A stretch of DNA of 64,000 bases from Alopecurus myosuroides (GCA_028641055.1 CM054059.1:106342263-106406262); one strand, 5' to 3'; shown: positions 33,095-45,239, counted from the stretch's first letter. Program-made: numbers and translations. The notes: generated by a model not told the origin, from the sequence alone.

Positions 33095-33590
33095 ATACGA
33101 AAGAGTTTTCGTGTCTGAAAGCCTTGTTGTACTTGTACGAAAGAGATTTCGCGTGTGAGTAGTTATGCGAAAGAGTTTTCGCATCTTGATATGCCCATAC
33201 GAAGGAAATTTCGTGTTTAGGGATTTTATGCGAAAGAGTTTTCGCATCTTGACATGCCCATACGAAAGAATTTTTGTGTCAGGGAGCTTATGTGAAATAT
33301 TTTTTGCGCCTTGATGTGCCCATACGAAAGAAATTTCGTGTCAGGGAGCTTACGCGAGAGAATTTATGCGCCTTGATGTGCCCATACGAAAGATAATTCG
33401 TGTCAGGGAGCTTACGCGAGAGAATTTCTGCGAATTTCGTGTCAGGGAGCTTACGCGAGAGAATTTCTGCGAATTTCGTGTCAGGGAGCTTACGCGAGAG
33501 AATTTTTGCGCCTTGATGTGCCCATACAAAAGAAATTTCGTGTCAGGGAGATTACGCGAGAGAATTTCTGTGCCTTGATGAGGTATGCAA
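33095..33590. repeat. Tandem array of hairpin-forming repeats in the Tat 3' region
   Basis: About eight to ten degenerate units of 37 to 62 bases. Each holds a short near-perfect palindrome such as ACGAAAGAAATTTCGT or CGAAAGAGTTTTCG, followed by a conserved GTCAGGGAGCTTACGCGAGA and CTTGATGTGCCCATACGAAA. Three consecutive units at about 33402-33508 are almost identical, indicating recent slippage or unequal exchange. The array lies between the 3' LTR and the antisense ORFs. Confidence 0.75.
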
Positions 33591-33762
33591 TGATGTCATT
33601 GCGCACTTGCCCGTTCCGACTCCTCCCGATGGGACATGACGGGGCGGAGCAGTGCTCCTGATGGGAGTAGCCCCCGAGGCTATACTCGATTGTGTACAGT
33701 CGTGTATAGGCTCAAGAGATTTTGTCCCTAACTTGAATTTTTGTCCTGTGCTTTTGCAGACT

Positions 33763-34719
33763 CTTCTTGATTCCCTTGCTGCTATCAGTCATCGAGTGCT
33801 CTCGGCTGAGGCGGATTGTGCTTCCCTTCGGGTGGATCGCGATCGGCTTGTCGAGGATGGACGCTCCCTTCTAGGTGTTTTACGGACTCTGTTGATCGCG
33901 AGAGTTGCCTTAGTTGTATTTGTCACTTGTAGAGGAAGTTACCCGTCTGAAGACCGAGAAAGCCGGAGCCATTGCTCGGGTGCAAACCCTTGAGGCGGAG
34001 CTGGAATCCTCCCGAAAGGAGTTGGAATCCACCCGCAAACATTCGGCTGATCTTGAGGGGAGCTTCTCGAAGGCTCAAGATGCGCTGAAGCAGTTGAGGA
34101 GGCAGGTGCCAAGCATGACAGCGACCTTGTCGGCCTTATCCGTCCTCTAGCCCAGAAGTTTGCGGGTAAGTTTAGCTTTATTATTCTACTGCTTCAATTC
34201 GAATATTATGTCATTGTCCCAGAGTTTTATGTTGTCTTTGTTGTAGATGCCCTTGGGGTCGGGCTAGTGCTGTCTGTGAGTCGGCGGCTAGACGCCCTTA
34301 CGGACTCTTGCACCCAACTCCAAGAACATGCGAGTAGGGTTTGCTCACTCGTTGGTGACGCCACCCGAGTGTTGAAGCAGTTCCACGAGCGCCTACTGGT
34401 GGATGCGGCGGTTCCGCCTACGCCGAGTGGCCTTCTGAAGGTATTCTTGGACGATGAAAATCTCCTCCAGGCGTATTCAGTCGCTCAGTCTGAGTGCGGG
34501 GCCAGGATGGCTATCCAATTTGCATTGGCGCATGGAGTCTCGGATGACCTGGAGAAGGTGTACTCGAGCCTCCCCTATGGCGCCTTAGGCAAAAAGGTAG
34601 CGCTCCATCCCTTTGGCGCTAAGGCTGAAGTCCTCTCCAAGAAGCTCTCTGAAGTGCTTGCTCGTGCCGGTCGCAAGGGGCAGCCTACTGCTAGTGGCAC
34701 CACTTCTGCAGCCCCTTAG
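33763..34719 (+). pseudogene. Antisense accessory ORF A of the Tat element (coiled coil, two exons)
   Basis: It runs opposite to gag-pol. Exon-like part 1 follows an acceptor (TTTTGCAG, near 33761) and encodes a heptad-rich coiled coil (EVTRLKTEKAGAIARVQTLE, then ELESSRKELESTRKHS). It reaches a donor GCGG|GTAAGT (34165/34166). Part 2 (34247-34719) follows TTGTAG and encodes RRLDALTDSCTQL and YGALGKKVALHPFGAKAEVL, ending TAG. Frame changes near 33900 and 34110 break part 1. I know of antisense ORFs between pol and the 3' LTR in Tat-lineage elements (for example Grande), but their function is unknown. Confidence 0.55.
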
Positions 34720-34940
34720 GATAGTTTAAGTTTTTCTTTTGCTTATCGATGTAATGAACCTTGGGATGTATTTCCGTATTTTCGTAATCGAAGTGTTTCT
34801 TGGAATCTTCAGTGTCTGACTATTGCGTTTTACGGTTATGTGCTCCCGATGGGAGTAGCCCCCGAGCACCCGATAGATGGGTGGTGTGTTTCTCGAGTCG
34901 GGTCTTGTTGTTTTCCTGAACTTTCTTGGTTTCTTTTCAG

Positions 34941-35748
34941 GTACTGGATCCCAGCGCAGAGTCTTCGAGTGGGTCTGCTGCACAGGTGAATTCCCTTGTT
35001 GCTGCTGCCAGCACGTTTGCCTCACTCCGTGACCGTGTTGCGGATGGTGAGCGCAAACTGAAGGCTCTGCGGGGAGTGGTTGATGTGGCCAAGTCAAAGC
35101 AGAAAATTGCGGCTGAGCGCGAGCAGTTTGTGATGGAAGAGCTGGCTGTCGTTGCAAAAGACATGCTTTGTAAGCTTGCGAGCCCCCTAGCACTTTGCTG
35201 CTTGCTTCCTTCTCTATTTTGACTTGTTTGCTGAATTTGCAGTTGTTGAGCTTGATGGACCTTGTGAAACCCACTGAGTGGATAATCATATTGTCCATGA
35301 AGCGGGTAGCTCGAAGCCGCATGCGAGCAATTTCTGTTCTGACCGCAGTCGAGGCTTTATTTTGGCCACCTTGAAGTATCGTGCGAGCCAGGGGAAGGTG
35401 CTTGTCGAGTCCTGTCGCGCGGCTCTCTCTTCTGTGCACCGGACGTTCTATCCGTTGGGTACCATTCCAGAAGGGTTGAGCGGTTTGCTAAGGATCTTTG
35501 GTCGAGTAGGAGAAGTTCGGGAATGTGTCCGCCAGCAACTTATTTGTGGAGCTCAAGTAGCGCTTGCCTTTGTTCGGGTGTGGCATCCGGGGATCAATTT
35601 TGGCTTGGTGGCGCGGCTTCCCGACTCTCCAGTTGATTTTTCTCCTCATTATGCTGTTGTCCAGCCTGCAGCAGAGCAGATTATTCGACTGACTTCCGAG
35701 GAGATTGATCAGATGCTCGCAGAAACGACTGCGCGTCGTCAGATGTAA
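34941..35748 (+). pseudogene. Antisense accessory ORF B of the Tat element
   Basis: After an acceptor-like TTTTCAG (34940) an exon-like block encodes a coiled coil (VAKSKQKIAAEREQFVMEEL) up to CTTTGTAAGC, a likely donor near 35168. After TTTGCAG (35243) a second block runs to 35748, with stops and shifts, and ends in RLTSEEIDQMLAETTARRQM. Both ORF A and ORF B are preceded by the same GATGGGAGTAGCCCCCGAG motif (33659-33677 and 34852-34870), so they may be two units of one spliced antisense gene. Function unknown. Confidence 0.45.
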
Positions 35749-36065
35749 TTGTAGGATGTAGATATCCTGTATTTTGTTGTAAGGTCTTTGAAGGCGTAAG
35801 CCTTTTAACCATGTATAGCTTACTCGATATGTTTTAAGGTGTTTATAAGGTGTGGACCTTGTTGTACCTTGTGTTTATGCTAGTTAGGCGTAGCCCCCGT
35901 GTGTTTGGGGTGTATACCTGTTGTTTATAGCATGTAACAAATGGAAGATGCAGATAGCTATATGGTTGAAGAACCATGTGTTTTATTGATATGGCTGAGA
36001 AGCCATGTGTTTGATCGAGCTACAGAGTGGCTAGTAGAGCCTTATTTCTTGCGAGTAGGAAAATC

Positions 36066-37250
36066 CTAAGGGTAGAATTTGCGGAGATGCGCAGCGTTCC
36101 ACGGATTGGAGTAGATGCCACTGGTCTTAGGGTTCTTCAGTCGATACGCGCCACCTGGGATAACTTCGTGTATTATGAAGAGTCCTTCCCATGGTGGCTC
36201 GAGCTTGTGTCCTTCCTTCTGCTTGAGCCACAACACCAAGACTCCTACCACGAAAGATATGTGGCGTATACGGCGACTCTCGTATCTCATCCAGTGCGTC
36301 CACGTCTTCTGCGAGTGCCCTGTTTGAGGTTTCTTCGCTGTATGCGATGACTCGTGGAGCACTGAATTTGACATCTTCGGGTAGGACAGCTTCAGTTCCG
36401 TATACCATGAAAAATGGCGTGTAGTTTGTTGACCGATTTGGAGTTGTGCGTAAGCCTCCACAGTACCGATGGTAGTTCTTCGGCCCAGTGCCCTGCCGCT
36501 GGGTGCAGTTGATCGAGTAGTCGTTTCTTCAGGCCAGTGCAAACTAATCCGTTGGATCGTTCGACTTGGTCGTTCATTTGCGGGTGGGCCACCGAGGCGA
36601 ACCTGAGGGTAATTCCTTTTCCTCGCAGAAGTCCTGCGTTTCCTTGGCCGTGAAGTTGCTCCCGTTATCCGTGATGATGTTGTGTGGTATGCCAAATCTG
36701 CACACGATGGATTTGAGGAATCTCACGGTGCACTCAGCATGTGCGGAGGTGACTGGCATGGCCTCTATCCATTTTGCGAATTTGTCGACTGCCACAAGCA
36801 GGTGGGTGTATCCGCCATGCGTTGATTTGCGCAGGGGTCCTACATGTCCAGCCCCCATTGGGCAAAGGGCCAGGCGATGGGGATCATGTGGAGTTCTGTG
36901 GCAGGGGCGTGTGGCTTGGGCGCGAACCTCTGGCATGCATTGCATTTGTCGACTAGGTCCTTTGCGTCTCGGGCTGCCGTGAGCCAGTAGAATCCTGCCC
37001 TGAAAGCCTTGCCTACAATTGCCTTCCAGCTGGCGTGGTGTCCACAATCTCCTAGGTGTATGTCTTGTAGCAGTTCCTTGCCGTCTTCGGGTGCTATGCA
37101 TCTCTACAATATTCCTGATATGCTCTGCTTGTATAGCTCTCCGTTGAGCACCCGAAAAGATTTGTTGCGTCACACTATTTGTCGGGCCTCGCATACGTCT
37201 GTTGGGAGCTGTTTGTTGGACAAGTAGTCGAGGTATTTCTGCGTCCAGAC
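36066..37250 (-). pseudogene. Tat-lineage integrase (broken)
   Basis: Retroviral-type integrase that would join element cDNA to chromosomes. On the minus strand the core includes LLVAVDKFAKWIEAMPVTSA (first core Asp near 36784-36786) and GIPHNIITDNGSNF (second Asp near 36667-36669). The C-terminal part has VYGTEAVLPEDVKFSAPRV (near 36350-36408), typical of gypsy integrase ends. Stops and frame changes split it into several frames (37194-36574, 36695-36066). The zinc-binding N-terminus near 37000-37194 is poorly preserved. Confidence 0.85.
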
Positions 37251-37253
37251 TGG

Positions 37254-37578
37254 CTAGACCAGAAAAACTTGTCTTGAAATATTGTGGCTGAGCTCGATGA
37301 CAGCGATTTGCAGGCTGACGTCCGTCTCCAATGCTGCGGGTGTGCCCGCTGGCCTTTTGACCTTGACTGAACGCTTGATCATTCTCTCGAAGTAGATTCC
37401 TGGCGGTATGGGTGTGTTTGTGGACCCCATGTTTGCTAGTTTATCTGCTTCCTCATTGCTGGATCGCGTAATGTGCTTCAGTTCGCACCCTTGGAAACTT
37501 CCTTCGAGCAGATTATATATGTCACGATAGGCGACCATGTTATCCGCGATAGTGTCGCGCTCCTTCATCGTTTGCTGC
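37254..37578 (-). pseudogene. C-terminal part of the Tat aRNH domain, separated by the solo LTR
   Basis: It opens with QQTMKERDTIADNMVAYRD and contains HITRSSNEEADKLANMGS, the usual end of the extra RNase H. The N-terminal half lies at 39287-39513, on the other side of the 1.7-kb solo LTR. Confidence 0.85.
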
Positions 37579-37583
37579 ACGAT

Positions 37584-39286
37584 TGATGGCTAGGTTGAGA
37601 CTCCAAGTGCAGAGTGTGTAGTTAGTGGCAAGTCTTCTTCCCCACGAGGGTGACTCGAGGGTTTATATCGAACTCTTGGGGAGCCAGTATTTCAGCAGTT
37701 GTCTTCCAAGCTTCCTCCAGGATCCTGCAAACAAGTAGAGAATTTTGTGCCCTCAACCTCACCAAGTGGTTGTCAAGCACAAGGTGTGAGACTTCTAATT
37801 TGCAATGCAAAAATGAAAGTAAATGTGCAATAATTAAATCTACTACTAAATGCAAATGATAAAATAAATATGCAATGGATTGTTTTTGTATTTTTGTGAT
37901 GCAAGTGGTGATGGAGATAATGTAAATTCGAATTGGAGATGCAAGTAAAGTAAAGTGCAAGTAAAGTAAATTGCAGCAAAGTAACTAGAGTGTTTTCTTA
38001 TATTTAAAATAGGACCGGGGTTCATGGTTTCACACTTGCATTCTCTCAAATAAAGTAGTAGACGGTGGACATAAAGAATTATATGTGAGATTACAATAAC
38101 ATGTTTCACATTGAGTACTTTCATATGGGCATCCCGTCCTAGCATAGAGACCTCTACGGTCATATTGATCCCTCTTATACTCCACCAAGATGCGAAATAA
38201 ATCATAACACCTCGATAATTAAGGAAAAACCAGAGTATAGCTTTAAGCAATGTGACATGAAGTTGAAGTAAGAACTTCCTAGATCTAGTCATGGAGATTG
38301 ATTAGTGTCACTTCAAATCCCCGGTAACAAGGTACTCCTTTTTATCCCTAGTGAGGTAACTAAGAAAGGTTTAACAAAACCTAAGTGGATCGCTGAACTT
38401 CTGTCACTTTCACAACACTAGCCACCCCCCGTTACTCCAACTAATGCACCCATCACCCCACACACGCTCTCAAGAACTAGATTGATCAAAGCTAGCAAAT
38501 AAGAACGGGGGTACATAAGATACATCTACTCAAATAACTCAAGAGAAACAATTGCAATCTCAGATTCAATAACTCATAGAAAAGATCCACCACATAGGAA
38601 TTACAACGGTGCCCGTAATCATGTGAGGCAGCTCATACGGATCTAATTAGTGAAGCACATAGAGAGAGAGATACAAGTGCTACTTCCACAAACCCATAGC
38701 CCTGGGGTGGACTACTCCCTCTTCATGGAGATGTCGATGGAGATGACGTTGGAGGGGTAGGAGATCACACCGGCGGCGCCCCGCCGGAGTTTTCCCCCTC
38801 CAATCTGGAACTTCTGGTCTCTGTTACGGTGTTTCGGTGTTTCCGCGGCGCTCTCCTCCGTAAGGGTATGGGGGACCCTTTTTATAGTCGGTTTTAGGTC
38901 AAGACGGAGTCGGTAAGTCGAAGATGGAAGGAATTGGGGCCAAAAGGGGGCCTCTCACGCGGCGAAGGAATCTGGCCGCGTGGAGGGTCCTCTTTTGGGC
39001 CTCCTTGCCCAATTCTCGTGGATCCTTCGCCCGCAAGTCTTCTCCTTCCAAAAAAATGACCCCCGCAGATTTTCAGGTGATTTCGCGGAAGTTTGCCCCC
39101 TGAAACGTCAAAAATATAGAAAACGGGGTTTCTGACAGGCAGGGTTAATTCCATAAAAGTTGGGGGACTTTGTAATTTAACCCCAAAATACTATAAAACA
39201 TTGAATTATACCCTTATATGATGCAATCTGTAATAGAAAACCATGTGAAAATATGCAAAATTCATCTATGCATTTTACATGCATCA
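37584..39286 (-). repeat. Solo LTR of a gypsy element inserted in the Tat aRNH domain
   Basis: 1703 bp with inverted ends TGATG/CATCA, flanked by the 5-bp duplication ACGAT (37579-37583 and 39287-39291). Its ends resemble Athila-type LTRs here, but no primer-binding site, polypurine tract or pol follows. It is therefore a solo LTR left by recombination between two LTRs. Read on the minus strand it begins TGATGCATGTAAAATGCATA. A leader-like GC-rich part lies near 38700-38900. Confidence 0.85.
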
Positions 39287-40932
39287 ACGATGAGGTTTGA
39301 ATCTCCATAGATCATCAATCGGGTGGCTCCGCAGGCGATCGCCATTTTCATGTCATGAAGGAGGGCTTCATATTCTGCATCGTTGTTGGATGCTGGATCG
39401 TCGAGTGGAAAATCCAACCTCAGGACGTACGGCAGCTTATCTCCTCTGGGAGATATGAGAACAACCCCGGCTCCAGCTCCTTCGTTTCTCTTCGACCCGT
39501 CGAAGTACATGATCCTGTTGCTTGTGTATTCTGGCGGTCCTGGTGTTTGTAGTTCCGTCCACTCGCTTAGGAATTCCACAAGTACCTGGGATTTCACAGA
39601 GTTGTGCCCTGCGTATATGATGTCCCAGGTGCCTAGCTCGATGCTCCACTTTGCAATTCTTCCGGACGCCATAGGATTGTTCATGATAGTACCGAGTGAT
39701 GCGTTGTTTAGCACCGTGACGGTATGTTCTTGGAAGTAGTGCTTGAGTTTTCGAGCTGTGAGTACCACGCCATACGCGAGTTTCTAGTAATGAGGGTATC
39801 GCTGTTTGCACGGTGAAAGCACCTCGCTGATGTAATATATTGGCCTTTGGACGCTGTATGCCTTTCCCTCCTCTGGCCGCTCGACTACGATGACCGTGCT
39901 GATGACTTGGTTTGTTGCGGCTAGATAGAGGTATAAGGGCTCCTTCTCTTTTGGTGTTGCTAGGACGCGCTTGCTCTGCAGTACTTGCTTCAGATCGAGG
40001 AACGCCTTTTTTTTGCTTCGGGTGTCCACTCGAACTTATCTGTCTTCTTCAACGGCTTGTAGAAGGGTAATGCTTGCTCGCCTAATCTTGCAATGAATCT
40101 GCTCAGGGCGGCTAGTCGCCCTACGAGCTGCTGCACACCGCGAAGATTGGTTGGCTCCTTCATTATCAAGATCGCTTGGATTTTCTCTGGGTTGGCTTCG
40201 ATCTCTCGAGCGGACACCAGATACCCGAGAAGTTGTCCTGCAGGGACGCCGCAGACGCATTTGGCCGGGTTGAGCTTAATCCTGTATGCGTTCAGAGCGT
40301 CGAATATCTCTCTGATGTCCTCGAGGAGTGTATCTTCCACTCGAGTCTTGATGATGATGTCGTCAACGTACACTTGTACGTTCTTGCCAATGAGCTTGGC
40401 GAGGCATTTTTGCATGCAGCGATGATATGTTGCGCCTGCGTTTTTTTAGCCCGAAGGGCATTATCGTGTAGCAGTAGACACCGTGAGGTGTGATGAACGT
40501 TGTCTTTTCCTCGTCCTCCTTCTTCATCCTGATCTGATTGTAGCCCGAGTAGGCATCTGGGAAGGAGAGGCGCTGGCAGCCTGCGGTGGAGTCCATGATC
40601 TGGTCGATCCGTGGCAAGGGGAAGTTATCCTTGGGGCAGTGCTTGTTCAATGACGTGTAGTCAATGCACACGTGAAGGATGTCAGTGTTTTTCTTCGGGA
40701 CCAGCACCGGGTTTGCTAACCAAGTGGATATGTTTATCTCTCTGATGAATTTTGTGGCGAGTAGTCTATTCACTTCTTCTCCAAGTGCTTTTTTGCTTTG
40801 GCTCTGAGAACCTTCAGGTTGTTTGCTTGATAGGCTTGGCGTCTTTGAAAACTTCGAGTGAGTGCTCGGCAAACTCCCTGGGTATCCCTGGCATATCTGA
40901 AGGCTGCCAGGCGAAGATTTCCTAGTACTCAC
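39287..40932 (-). pseudogene. Tat-lineage reverse transcriptase, RNase H and start of aRNH (broken)
   Basis: RT begins near 40932. It has the palm motif YVDD at 40359-40370 and the fingers segment with DILHVCIDYTSLNKHCPKDN (about 40600-40690). RNase H covers roughly 40029-39780 and the connection near 39770-39560 has ARKLKHYFQEHTVTVL. The extra RNase H starts at IMYFDGSKRNEGAGAGVVLI (near 39513), supplying the Tat signature. Frames shift near 40415 and 40000, with stops between. The solo LTR cuts the domain after GDSNLIV. Confidence 0.88.
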
Positions 40933-40957
40933 GGAGGAGTTCGACGAGCGCGCCTTC

Positions 40958-41533
40958 CTATGTGGGCGAGAGGGTGGTAGACACCATCGCCGTCTTCGCG
41001 GGCTCCGTCAGGTGCACTTGATGCTTTCGAGTGTCGCTGTTTGCACTTAACTCGAGTTCTGGAGCATTCTTTTTGGTGAGAGGCATCACAGAGTGGTCCG
41101 TGGTCTTTGCCAATTCTTCCAGTTCCTCTTGCATCCCGAAAGATTTCACGATCTCGTTGAACTCGATGTCGCACTTGTTAGATTTTTGGAAGTCACCATC
41201 TATGGTGATGGTGCCGTATTCCCCAGGTAGCTTGAGCTTCAGGTAGGCGTAGTATGGTACTGCCATGAATCTCGCGAACGCTGTTCGGTCGAGAATGGCG
41301 TGGTACTGTGAGGGCCAGTCGACTACCTCGAAGTCGAGGATCTCTCGTTTGTAATTTCTTCGGTTGCCGAGCACCATCTCCAAGTTTATTGTTCCGAGTG
41401 GTCGAACTGCCTTTCCTGGTACTATCCCGTGGAAGGATGTCTCTGATTCCGCGAGTCCGTCCAGGTTCTTGTTCATTCTATGGAGTGTGTCCGCGTAAAT
41501 GATGTTGATTCCGCTGCCCTCGTCCATGAACAC
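40958..41533 (-). pseudogene. Tat-lineage aspartic protease region
   Basis: The frame opens with FMDEGSGINIIYADTL, the gypsy protease active-site region. The usual Asp-Thr/Ser-Gly triad reads D-E-G-S here (41513-41524), so the catalytic motif is altered. ILDFEVVDWPSQYHAILDR follows, as expected downstream of the active site. It is continuous with gag upstream and RT downstream. Confidence 0.8.
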
Positions 41534-41639
41534 CCAGGGCGAGTTCGTAGTTGCCTATTTGCGCCTGGATGACGAGCGCGGCGTGTCCTGGGTGGTAAAC
41601 TCGCGGGGGATGGTCCTCTTTGGAGAAAGTTAACGGTTG

Positions 41640-43827
41640 GTCAGCCATCTTCAGGTATTCGGGTTTGGACGGTGGAGCTTGACTGCCATGGCTACTTAAC
41701 GTGTGTTTGTTTTCTGGGCCCTACGGGGCGGGCAGACTTTCTGTATCATTCCAAGGAGTCATGCTGGGTTCGGGTACCCGTTGCCTCCCTGGTTTGCGGC
41801 GGCTGGCGCTGGTAGCGCGGCTAGTACCGCGTTTTGGTTTCCTGGTGGAGGTAGGGGTTGTGCCGGGTGGAATCTTTGGTGTCCTCCTCCTGGGAGCAGT
41901 GGATAGCCCTGATTGACTGCGGCTCTGTTTTTCTTCGCGAAGGCCTCGTGGATGTCGAGAAACTTTCGGGCAATCCTTGAGGAGGTGGGTCGCCTTGGTC
42001 TTTCCTGTGCGCTTATCTGTAAATAGATGTAGCGTGCAGTAACCATCTAGGTCCTCCTCGGGGGTTTATCCTCAGGTTTTGGCTTCCATTCACGATTTCC
42101 ACGAGGTCCACCGTCGCGGTTTCTCGTGAACTCTACTGCAACCAATTCTTCCCGATCGTCATGGTCGTAGTGCTTTCTCTTTTTCTTTCGGCCATGGCGA
42201 TCGTCCGTGGGTGCTGGCAAAGATGCCTTCTCGTTGCGCACGGAGTCTTCGCCATTGGCCCATCTATCGGCTATGGCCATCAGCTCCCCGATGGTTTTGG
42301 GTGCAGCTCGCCCCAACTCTTCTCTGAAAGCGGCCCGTCGAGCTCCTTTGGTGAAGGCTTCGACTGCGACTTCCTCCGATATGTTTCCCGCTGTATTTTT
42401 GAGTGTAGGCCACTGCTGAATGTATTCGCGGGTGGACTCACCGCTCTTCTGCCTGCAAGCCCGCAGCTCCTCGATAGTCGCGGGTCGCTTGTAAGTCGCT
42501 TGGAAGTTTTTTCGGAAATCATACGTTAGATCGTCCCATCATCCGTAGCATGCCCTCGGTCTTCCTTCGAGCCAGCTGCGCGCGGAACCTAAGAGGTGCA
42601 GGTTGAGGTACTGCATAGCTGTTGTCTTGTTCCCACGTTGGCATTTTACTGCTGTGAGATAATCCGATAGCCAAGACTTCGGCTCCAGCGATCCGTCGTA
42701 TTTTGGGACCTCCGTGGTGAGCTTGAACCTTCTGGGCATCGGCGCCTCGCGGATGTCACGAGTGAAACACAATGCGCTGCAGGCCTCCTCGTCGGAAGAG
42801 ATGGATAGGGACCATGCGCGGTTTCTGATCGCTCGGGCTCTGTCGACCTTGTTCTGAGCGATGTCAGATCGCGCGTTGTGTTCGGGCCGGTCGCGGTCGT
42901 CCTCCTTCCGTGGCTCTCTGCTGCGGTGTCGCGAGCGGCTGCCGTGGTGTCGCGGGCTACGGTCGCGATCTCTCGGGTTGTGGCCGCGACGCCGAGCTTC
43001 TTTTACTCGGGCGCGACGAGGCGACTCCTTTCTCCTGGGTGAGGCGCTCCTGTGCCCGCGGGGTATTTCCTTATCCTTCTGAGGGGTCTTCTCAGTTTCT
43101 TGCGTTGTCACGTGTTTGCGGCTTTGGGCCGCAAGTCTTGCGGCTGCCATGCCCAGTCCCTTCTGGACTTGTTAGTATTGTTCCGCGCGGGGGTCGTTTT
43201 CTCCTGGCTTGTTCGCTTGCCGATACGTGGCAGCTGCCAGGACCGCGGCAGCCGGAGTCGTCGGGCGGACATTGCCATCGTCGTTGATGTGCATAAGGGA
43301 TGTATCAGGCGTTTTGCTGATCCCGCTGAGAGAGTCAAGATCTAGGGCTGCGGTCTTCGAGACATATCTTTTCTTTGCGGGATGGTTCCCTACTGAATGC
43401 GTTCTGGAGAGCGCCGCACGGCGCTGGCTTGATTCGTCCGCCAGCTTTTTCCTCTCGTCCAGATCTTTGCGAGCTTTTCTGATCAATGCTATCGCTTTCA
43501 CTAGATGATAGTGGTATGCGGTTAGATCTTCCTGAGGGGCTCCTTCTTCAATCGGCTTGGCCGAGTGTACGGTCGTCTTTGCCTTGACCTAGGCTTCTCG
43601 CGATACTTTAATGAGCTCACGTTCCTTCGCGCTATCTTCCGTTTCTTCGGGTGGATCACTCGATCCTGCCATGCAGACCTGAGCCAGATATGGCCCGTGA
43701 GTCCTAGGCGTGGATCGACGAGTTTTTCCAACCCGAGAAGGTTCCTCTGCAGAGATGGTGTAGAAGTTGCGAGTTCTGGGGCGGACGGATTCGTCGCTAG
43801 GTTCTAGGTCGCAACCAGCGTAGTTGG
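41640..43827 (-). pseudogene. Tat-lineage gag (main part, broken)
   Basis: The retrotransposon gag domain is recognisable around 42750-42050: KLTTEVPKYDGSLEPKSWL, then a stop near 42538, then frames with FRKNFQATYKRPATIEELR and AAPKTIGELMAIADRWANGE. Upstream (43150-42750) is an Arg/Ser/His-rich stretch. Further upstream (43501-43172 and 43827-43522) is the N-terminal region. The copia element interrupts it at 43833; the remaining N-terminus lies at 55793-56075. Several stops and frame changes are present. Confidence 0.8.
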
Positions 43828-43832
43828 GCAGC

Positions 43833-45225
43833 TGAAAGCTCATGATCCCTCTAATTATTTTGGTGATGATAACAACGCGGGTATCCTCTCTCTAACAATG
43901 TTGTTTAAGTGTATGCAGCTGGCCTCTCAGATGATTATTGATAATGCTCTCAAAAAGTTCAAAGAGGATTTCTGAAAATGATCTCTACTGCTACCGGATT
44001 TTTCAGATGCTAACCCCGGAATTTCCGGCGTATATGGGGCGGAATATCCGGCCCTTGCACCAGAATATTCCGGCCCCTCTGGCCACTTCAAAACGACTAA
44101 GTATTTCTCCAACTGCCCGCGCACAGAAGGTGGGGCGGATATTTGCCCGGAATATTCCGGGGCAAATTTCCGGCCCTCTGGTCCTTAGCAGTTTTTGGAT
44201 ATTTCTCATATGCCCGCGTGCAGAGATGGGGGCGGATTATTGGCCGGAATTTTCCGGCCCCGGATTATTTAAAAATCCGCCCCCCGGATATTTCAAATAT
44301 CCGGCCTAGTCCTTAGCAGTTTTTCGGCGTGGTGCTGCTGCCCGCGCACAGAGATGGGGGCGGAATATTGGGCGGAAATTTCCGGCCCCGGAATATTCAA
44401 AATTCTGCCCCCCGGATATTTCAAATATCCGGTCTTGCTGCACCGGAAATTTCTGGTGCTAACCTCGGAATATTCCGGCCCTGGCGCACTGCAACGGTCA
44501 TAATTTGGAGGAGCCTATAAATAGATGTCTTCTTCCTCTAGATAGCTAGTTCGTCCATTCCTCTCTCTCCTCCATTGTTGAAGAGCTCAAAACGCCCCGA
44601 TCTCCCTCCTCCTCCAACCAAACTCGATGCCCTTCAAGGATCTCATGGAGGAGGACTATATCTACCTTTCTACCAAGCCAAAAATTGTGTTCCCACACCA
44701 TACCCCTTGGGATCTTGTAATCTCTTGGTTGCCTTGTCATCCAAGGTAAACCCTAGTGCTTGTAGCTTCCACCTTGTAGCAAGAAGCTTTGGATTTTTGA
44801 GAGCCTCCATCTCACTTGTGGAGTAGCCTCAACCACTTGTAAAGGTTTGGTCAACGCCTTCAAGTCGGCCTCATAGTGGAAACGAGAATGTCCCTCACCG
44901 GAGAAGCTCAAGGAGAACAAGGTGTGCACATCCGTGCTATTGAGGAGCGCCTAGGTGGCTCCCCACCTCTCCAACGTAGACGTACTTCTTTTAAGAAGGA
45001 ACTACGGGAAACATATCCTTGTCTCCGTGTTTTCACTTGTGGTTATCTTGTGCCTTGCATTTACTTCCGTTGCTACTCGTTATTTGTCACATAGGGTGCC
45101 TACTTAGTTGCACATCTAGATAACCAAGTTATTAACTTCCCAAAGGCCCCACTAAAATTGAAAAAGACTTAAAATTTGTAGGTCACCTATTCACCCCCCC
45201 TCTAGTTGACCTTTGTGTACTTTCA
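43833..45225 (+). repeat. 5' LTR of the copia element
   Basis: 1393 bp, TGAAAGCTCATG...CTTTCA. U3 carries about 100-130-bp imperfect tandem units, each with TGCCCGCGCACAGAGATGGG and CCGGAATATTCCGG-like palindromes (about 44016-44480). The TATA box is CTATAAATAG at 44514-44523. Two thirds of the way in, the R/U5 part is AT-balanced and lacks the palindromes. Confidence 0.93.
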
Positions 45226-45227
45226 AT

Positions 45228-45239
45228 TGGTATCAGAGC
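45228..45239 (+). other. Primer-binding site (initiator tRNA-Met) of the copia element
   Basis: TGGTATCAGAGC, the standard plant copia primer-binding site, starts two bases after the 5' LTR ends. Confidence 0.93.

Noticed and set aside
33095..33590. CRISPR-like array (palindromic repeats)
   Set aside because: Repeats are degenerate, spacers are themselves repeated, there are no cas genes, and it lies inside a plant retrotransposon.
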